Assembly (NCBI RefSeq): GCF_000269865.1
Contig: NZ_AKKV01000027.1
Coordinates: 124,001 to 188,000 of the forward strand
Direction: 5' to 3'
Origin: Fictibacillus macauensis ZFHKF-1
GTDB lineage: Bacteria; Bacillota; Bacilli; Bacillales; Fictibacillaceae
DNA: 64,000 bases
Below the pieces are notes generated by a model that did no database searches, was not told where the DNA came from, and was given only the letters and a program-made list of their open reading frames with translations. The translations under genes and the position numbers were made by a program. This document shows positions 59,574-64,000 of the stretch, one piece after another; positions within the stretch are counted from its first letter, which is position 1, and each line of letters begins with the position of its first letter.

Positions 59574-61310
59574 ATGATAGATCAGCTTTCTTGGAAAGTT
59601 GGTGGACAGCAAGGAGAAGGAATTGACAGTACCGGTGAGATTTTTGCGATGGCGTTAAATCGTCTCGGCTATTATTTATATAGTTATCGTCATTTCTCTT
59701 CTCGTATTAAAGGTGGTCATACGAACAATAAAATTCGTGTAAGCACACAGCAGACGCGTTCCATCTCAGACGATCTTGATATTCTTGTGGCATTTGATCA
59801 AGAGACCATTGATGTAAATATTCATGAATTACGTGCAGGTGGCGTTGTTATTGGTGATGCGAAGTTTCAGCCCGTTGTTCCGGAAGATGCGGATGTTGCT
59901 TTGTTTTCTGTACCGTTTACAGAAATCGCTAATGAGTTAGGTACGTCTCTCATGAAAAACATGGTAGCCATTGGTGCTACGAGTGCCGTTTTAAATTTAT
60001 CGACAGATGCTTACATAGAAGTAGTCGAAGAGATTTTTGCCCGTAAAGGAGCGAAAGTCGTAGAAAAGAATATGGAAGCTATTAAAAAAGGCGCTGAATA
60101 CTTTAAAGAAGCAGCCGGTGGTGAATTAGAAGGCTTCCAATTAAAAGAAGCAGACGGTCAAAAACGTATGTTTATGATTGGTAATGATGCGATTGCGCTC
60201 GGTTTTATTGCTGGAGGCGTTCGCTTTATGGCGGCGTATCCGATTACGCCAGCTTCAGAAATTATGGAGTATCTTATTAAGAAACTACCAAAATTCGGTG
60301 GTACAGTCATTCAAACAGAAGATGAGATTGCTGCATGTACGATGGCTATTGGTGCGAACTATGCGGGTGTGCGAACGATTACTTCATCGGCAGGACCAGG
60401 TTTATCGCTTATGATGGAAGCAATCGGACTAGCCGGTATGACAGAAACACCATTAGTAGTTGTTGATACACAGCGTGGTGGACCATCAACAGGATTGCCA
60501 ACCAAGCAAGAGCAATCGGACTTAATGGCGATGATCTATGGTACGCATGGAGAAATTCCAAAGGTTGTAATGGCTCCAAGTACAGCAGAGGAAGCATTTT
60601 ATGATGCAGTAGAAGCATTAAATATTGCCGAAGAGTATCAATGTCCTGTTATTTTATTAAGCGATCTTCAGTTATCGTTAGGAAAACAATCCGTTGAACC
60701 GCTTGATTATAGTAAAGTAGAAATTCGTCGTGGAGCGCTTCAAGAAAATGTTGAACTTCCAGATCACGATGGTTCGTACTTTAAACGCTATGAATTAAAT
60801 GAAACAGGCATTTCACCGCGCGTCATACCAGGCATGAAAAATGGTATTCATCACGTTACCGGTGTCGAACATGACGAAACAGGTAAGCCTTCTGAAGCAG
60901 CAAGCAATCGCCAAGCTCAAATGGATAAGCGCATGAAAAAATTGCAGCAGCTGTCCTTTAATACGCCAATCGTGACGTATACGCCACATGAAGAGGCGGA
61001 CGTTTTACTCGTCGGCTTTAACTCGACACGTGGTGCTATTGAAGAAGCGATTCCGCGTTTAGAAGCAACGGGTCTTAAAGTTCATCATGCACACATTCGT
61101 CTGATTCATCCATTTCCAACCGCTGAAATGGCAGACTTGGTCGCTTCTGCGAAAAAAGTCGTTGTTATTGAAAATAATGCAACGGGTCAATTAGCAAGCA
61201 TTATTAAAATGAATATTGCGGCGCATGACAAAATGGAAAGTGTGCTTAAATATGACGGAAATCCGTTCTTGCCTTCGGATATTTTTAACAAATGCAAGGA
61301 GCTGGTTTAA
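59574..61310 (+). CDS. korA: 2-oxoacid:ferredoxin oxidoreductase, fused gamma-alpha subunit
   Basis: Probably 2-oxoglutarate:ferredoxin oxidoreductase, alternative to the NAD-linked complex. ATG 59574 (578 aa) with AAGGGGTGG upstream. N-terminal gamma domain: KVGGQQGEGIDSTGEIFAMALNRLG, FSSRIKGGHTNNKIRVS; alpha domain from about 200: AAYPITPASEIMEYL, TEDEIAACTMAIGANYAG, TSSAGPGLSLMMEA and DTQRGGPSTGLPTKQEQ. The beta subunit follows with no gap. Substrate choice (2-oxoglutarate versus pyruvate) is not proven by sequence alone. Confidence 0.92.
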   Translation: MIDQLSWKVGGQQGEGIDSTGEIFAMALNRLGYYLYSYRHFSSRIKGGHTNNKIRVSTQQTRSISDDLDILVAFDQETIDVNIHELRAGGVVIGDAKFQPVVPEDADVALFSVPFTEIANELGTSLMKNMVAIGATSAVLNLSTDAYIEVVEEIFARKGAKVVEKNMEAIKKGAEYFKEAAGGELEGFQLKEADGQKRMFMIGNDAIALGFIAGGVRFMAAYPITPASEIMEYLIKKLPKFGGTVIQTEDEIAACTMAIGANYAGVRTITSSAGPGLSLMMEAIGLAGMTETPLVVVDTQRGGPSTGLPTKQEQSDLMAMIYGTHGEIPKVVMAPSTAEEAFYDAVEALNIAEEYQCPVILLSDLQLSLGKQSVEPLDYSKVEIRRGALQENVELPDHDGSYFKRYELNETGISPRVIPGMKNGIHHVTGVEHDETGKPSEAASNRQAQMDKRMKKLQQLSFNTPIVTYTPHEEADVLLVGFNSTRGAIEEAIPRLEATGLKVHHAHIRLIHPFPTAEMADLVASAKKVVVIENNATGQLASIIKMNIAAHDKMESVLKYDGNPFLPSDIFNKCKELV

Positions 61311-62177
61311 ATGGCGACGTTTAAAGATTTTAGAAACTCAGTAAAACCGAACTGGTGTCCCGGTTGTGGTGATTTCTCCGTACAAGCTTCCATCCAACGG
61401 GCAGCAGCAAACGTTGGTTTAGAGCCAGACGATTTAGCCGTTATTTCTGGGATTGGTTGCTCCGGGCGAATTTCCGGTTATATTAAATCGTACGGTTTTC
61501 ACGGCATTCATGGCCGTGCGCTCCCAATCGCTCAAGGGGTGAAAATGGCAAATCGTGATCTTACGGTGATCGCTTCAGGTGGTGACGGTGATGGTTTTGC
61601 CATTGGGATGGGTCATACTGTTCATGCGATTCGCCGTAATATTGATGTAACGTATATCGTTATGGATAATCAGATTTACGGTCTAACAAAAGGGCAAACA
61701 TCTCCACGTTCATCGACAGGCTTTAAAACGAAAAGTACGCCAGAAGGTTCCATTGAACCAGCGATTAATGTTATGGAATTAGCACTAACAGCTGGTGCTA
61801 CGTTTGTCGCTCAAAGTTTTTCGAGCGATTTAAAAGAATTAACGTCCATTATAGAGCAGGGCATTCAGCATAAAGGCTTTTCACTCATTAATGTATTTTC
61901 ACCATGTGTTACGTATAATAAAATCAATACGTATGATTGGTTTAAAGAACATTTAACAAGTCTTGGGACGATCGAAGGGTATGATCCTTCTAATCGTGTT
62001 CAAGCGATGCAAACACTCATGGAGCACGATGGTCTTGTTAAAGGGATTATTTATCAAGACACACAAAAGCCGTCGTATCAAGAGTTAGCGCATGGTTATA
62101 GCAAAGATGCTTTATCTCAAGCAGATTTAAAAATGGATGAAGACACATTTAGTGAGCTTGTTTCCGAGTTCATGTAA
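61311..62177 (+). CDS. korB: 2-oxoacid:ferredoxin oxidoreductase, beta (thiamine diphosphate) subunit
   Basis: 288 aa; binds thiamine diphosphate and one 4Fe-4S cluster. NWCPGCGDFSVQ carries the first cluster cysteines, GIGCSGRISGY the third, SGGDGDGFAIGMGH the Mg/TPP motif with VMDNQIYGLTKGQ, and FSPCVTYNKI the fourth cysteine. ATG 61311 abuts the korA stop. There is no separate ferredoxin-type delta subunit, as usual for the two-subunit type. Confidence 0.94.
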   Translation: MATFKDFRNSVKPNWCPGCGDFSVQASIQRAAANVGLEPDDLAVISGIGCSGRISGYIKSYGFHGIHGRALPIAQGVKMANRDLTVIASGGDGDGFAIGMGHTVHAIRRNIDVTYIVMDNQIYGLTKGQTSPRSSTGFKTKSTPEGSIEPAINVMELALTAGATFVAQSFSSDLKELTSIIEQGIQHKGFSLINVFSPCVTYNKINTYDWFKEHLTSLGTIEGYDPSNRVQAMQTLMEHDGLVKGIIYQDTQKPSYQELAHGYSKDALSQADLKMDEDTFSELVSEFM

Positions 62178-62186
62178 TACAGAAAG

Positions 62187-62218
62187 AGAGCGGCTCAGAA
62201 ATTGAGTCGCTTTTTTTT
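62187..62218 (+). terminator. Rho-independent terminator after korB
   Basis: AGCGGCTCA (62189-62197), GAAAT loop, TGAGTCGCT (62203-62211), then a run of T to 62218. Confidence 0.85.
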
Positions 62219-62250
62219 GCGGACTTTATGTTTCGTAGAGGAAGGAACAT

Positions 62251-62279
62251 TTCCATTGCGTGAAAAAGTTTGTTATAAT
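62251..62279 (+). promoter_or_regulatory. Extended -10 promoter for miaB
   Basis: TTCCAT (62251-62256), 17-base spacer, TATAAT (62274-62279) preceded by TGT (extended -10), 56 bases before miaB. Confidence 0.6.
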
Positions 62280-62334
62280 ATTGAAGTTATGAGTGAATAC
62301 CTCTAGTTTCGCTGTTTGCAAGGGAGGAAGTACA

Positions 62335-63855
62335 ATGAAAGAGTCAGGAGATGTTCCTGTGAAAGATATGAAAGATCATAAGGACTATGCGTCTTACTTT
62401 CAATCAACCTATCAACCACCTTCTTTAAAAGATGCTAAAAAACGTGGTAAAGAAGCGGTTAAAATTTTAAAAGATTATGATTTGGAAGAAGACTTAAAAC
62501 GAATCGGTGTTGGCAAGAAATTTTATATTCGTACATACGGCTGTCAAATGAACGAGCATGATACAGAAGTGATGGCAGGAATTTTTACAGAAATGGGTTA
62601 TGAACCGACGACAGACGTTCAAGAGGCGAATGTTATTCTTCTGAATACGTGTGCGATTCGTGAAAATGCAGAAAATAAAGTGTTTGGCGAACTGGGCCAT
62701 TTAAAGCCGTTAAAATTAGAAAAACCAGATTTACTAATTGGCGTTTGTGGCTGTATGTCGCAAGAAGAGTCTGTTGTTACTAAAATACTGCAAACGTATG
62801 ATCAAGTTGATATGATTTTTGGTACCCATAACATTCATCGTTTGCCACAAATTATTAAAGAAGCGTACCTTTCAAAGGAAATGGTCGTGGAAGTATGGTC
62901 AAAAGAAGGCGATATCGTAGAAAACTTGCCGCGTGTTCGTAAAGGGAACATTCAAGGCTGGGTAAATATTATGTACGGTTGCGATAAGTTTTGTACGTAC
63001 TGTATCGTTCCTTACACGCGTGGGAAAGAACGCAGTCGTCGTCCCGAAGACATTATCGAAGAAGTACGTCATCTCGCTCGCAATGGCTATCAAGAAGTAA
63101 CATTACTCGGTCAAAATGTGAATGCGTATGGAAAAGATTTTGAAGATATGGAATATGGTCTTGGCGACTTAATGGATGAAATGCGCAAAATTGATATTCC
63201 GCGCGTTCGTTTTACAACGAGTCACCCACGAGATTTTGACGATCATTTAATTGAAGTATTAGCAAAGGGTGGCAACCTTGTTGAACACATTCATTTACCA
63301 GTGCAACATGGTAATAGTGAAATTCTAAAGTTAATGGCACGAAAGTATACGCGAGAGCATTATATGGAGCTTGTTGGTAAGATCAAACAAGCCATTCCAC
63401 ATGCGGCGCTAACAACAGACATTATCGTTGGTTTTCCTAATGAAACAGAAGAGCAGTTTGAAGAGACGCTGTCGCTTGTGAAGGAAGTACAATACGATGC
63501 CGCCTATACATTTATTTATTCACCGCGTGAAGGCACGCCAGCTGCAAAAATGATTGATAATGTGCCATTAGAAGTGAAAAAAGAACGTTTGCAGCGCTTA
63601 AATGCCACACTAAATGAAATTTCTCTTTCCAAAAACGAAGCCTACATCGATTCCGTTGTTGAAGTGCTCGTAGAAGGAGAAAGTAAAAAGAACCCAGACG
63701 TGCTCACGGGCCATACATCATCGAATAAAGTCGTCAACTTCAGAGGACCGAAGCATTTGATCGGAACGATTGTAAAAGTACATGTTACAGATGCCAAAAC
63801 GTGGACATTACGTGGCAATTTACTAGAAGAGACGGCAGGAGTGATCGAAGGATGA
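62335..63855 (+). CDS. miaB: tRNA-2-methylthio-N6-dimethylallyladenosine synthase MiaB
   Basis: Radical-SAM methylthiotransferase acting on A37 of tRNAs reading UNN codons. ATG 62335 (506 aa) with AGGGAGG upstream; the in-frame ATG at 62293 is not conserved. UPF0004 domain with cluster cysteines in [19 protein letters not shown] and [11 protein letters not shown]; radical-SAM CDKFCTYC near 217; [20 protein letters not shown]; and a C-terminal TRAM domain. Overlaps ricA by four bases. Confidence 0.98.
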   Translation: MKESGDVPVKDMKDHKDYASYFQSTYQPPSLKDAKKRGKEAVKILKDYDLEEDLKRIGVGKKFYIRTYGCQMNEHDTEVMAGIFTEMGYEPTTDVQEANVILLNTCAIRENAENKVFGELGHLKPLKLEKPDLLIGVCGCMSQEESVVTKILQTYDQVDMIFGTHNIHRLPQIIKEAYLSKEMVVEVWSKEGDIVENLPRVRKGNIQGWVNIMYGCDKFCTYCIVPYTRGKERSRRPEDIIEEVRHLARNGYQEVTLLGQNVNAYGKDFEDMEYGLGDLMDEMRKIDIPRVRFTTSHPRDFDDHLIEVLAKGGNLVEHIHLPVQHGNSEILKLMARKYTREHYMELVGKIKQAIPHAALTTDIIVGFPNETEEQFEETLSLVKEVQYDAAYTFIYSPREGTPAAKMIDNVPLEVKKERLQRLNATLNEISLSKNEAYIDSVVEVLVEGESKKNPDVLTGHTSSNKVVNFRGPKHLIGTIVKVHVTDAKTWTLRGNLLEETAGVIEG

Positions 63856-64000
63856 AGTATAGTAAAAGCGAAATTCTTGATAAAGCAAAAGAACTTGCAC
63901 AAATGATTGCAGCAACTGAAGAAGTAGATTTCTTTAAAAAAGCAGAAGCACAAATCAATGGAAATCAGTCAGTAAGTACGCTGATTGCTTCGATTAAATC
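63852..64000 (+). CDS. ricA: RicA/YmcA, RNase Y complex and biofilm regulator (3' truncated)
   Basis: Only the first 49 codons are in the window. [36 protein letters not shown] matches the YmcA start. RicA forms an Fe-S-bearing complex with YlbF and YaaT that guides RNase Y in mRNA processing and supports sporulation, competence and biofilm formation. ATG 63852 overlaps the miaB stop codon (ATGA), so translation is coupled. Confidence 0.92.
   Translation, partial: MKYSKSEILDKAKELAQMIAATEEVDFFKKAEAQINGNQSVSTLIASIK

Overview
The window is a contiguous piece of a low-to-moderate G+C Firmicute chromosome. Every gene I recognise is on the + strand, and the order follows the conserved flagellar/chemotaxis to ymcA block of Bacillus. 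The spore genes (dpaA/dpaB, tepA, spoIIIE, spoVS with a sigma-H-type promoter), sigD and swrB point to a motile, endospore-forming member of the Bacillaceae. I cannot name the genus from sequence alone. I saw no tRNA, rRNA, CRISPR array, insertion sequence or prophage.

Layout. 1-4961: end of the fla/che operon (flhF, cheA, cheW, cheD, sigD, swrB); flhG, cheB and cheC, expected here from B. subtilis, are absent. 5011-8290: rpsB, tsf, pyrH, frr. 8321-14080: uppS, cdsA, dxr, rseP, proS (isoprenoid and lipid synthesis, membrane proteolysis, tRNA charging). 14146-18441: polC. 18454-24676: the rimP-nusA-rnpM-ylxQ-infB-ylxP-rbfA-truB operon. 24701-28351: ribF, rpsO, pnp. 28478-30786: ylxY and mlpA. 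31058-35936: dpaA, dpaB, asd, dapG, dapA, linking aspartate-family synthesis to spore dipicolinate. 36118-41307: rnjB, tepA, ylzJ, spoIIIE. 41656-47355: a GntR/UTRA regulator and a BMP-type nucleoside ABC importer, with an apparently structured 285-bp intergenic RNA region inside the operon. 47512-53598: ymfF, ymfH, ymfI, ymfJ, ymfK, rodZ, pgsA. 53671-58848: cinA, recA, rny, ymdB. 58977-64000: spoVS, korA, korB, miaB and the start of ricA.

Functionally this is housekeeping core: translation and ribosome maturation, replication, RNA decay (pnp, rnjB, rny and the RNase Y partner ricA), envelope precursors, motility control and sporulation. Gene starts were set by ribosome-binding site and family alignment from memory; several are GTG or TTG. 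The least ordinary items are the reduced chemotaxis cluster with a degenerate FlhF and a sigma-D-like promoter before cheA, an RNase J2-locus protein with a complete metallo-beta-lactamase motif, and the riboswitch-like intergenic region at 43540-43800. No wholly new gene system was found. Family assignments rest on recalled sequence similarity; nothing was searched or folded by software.
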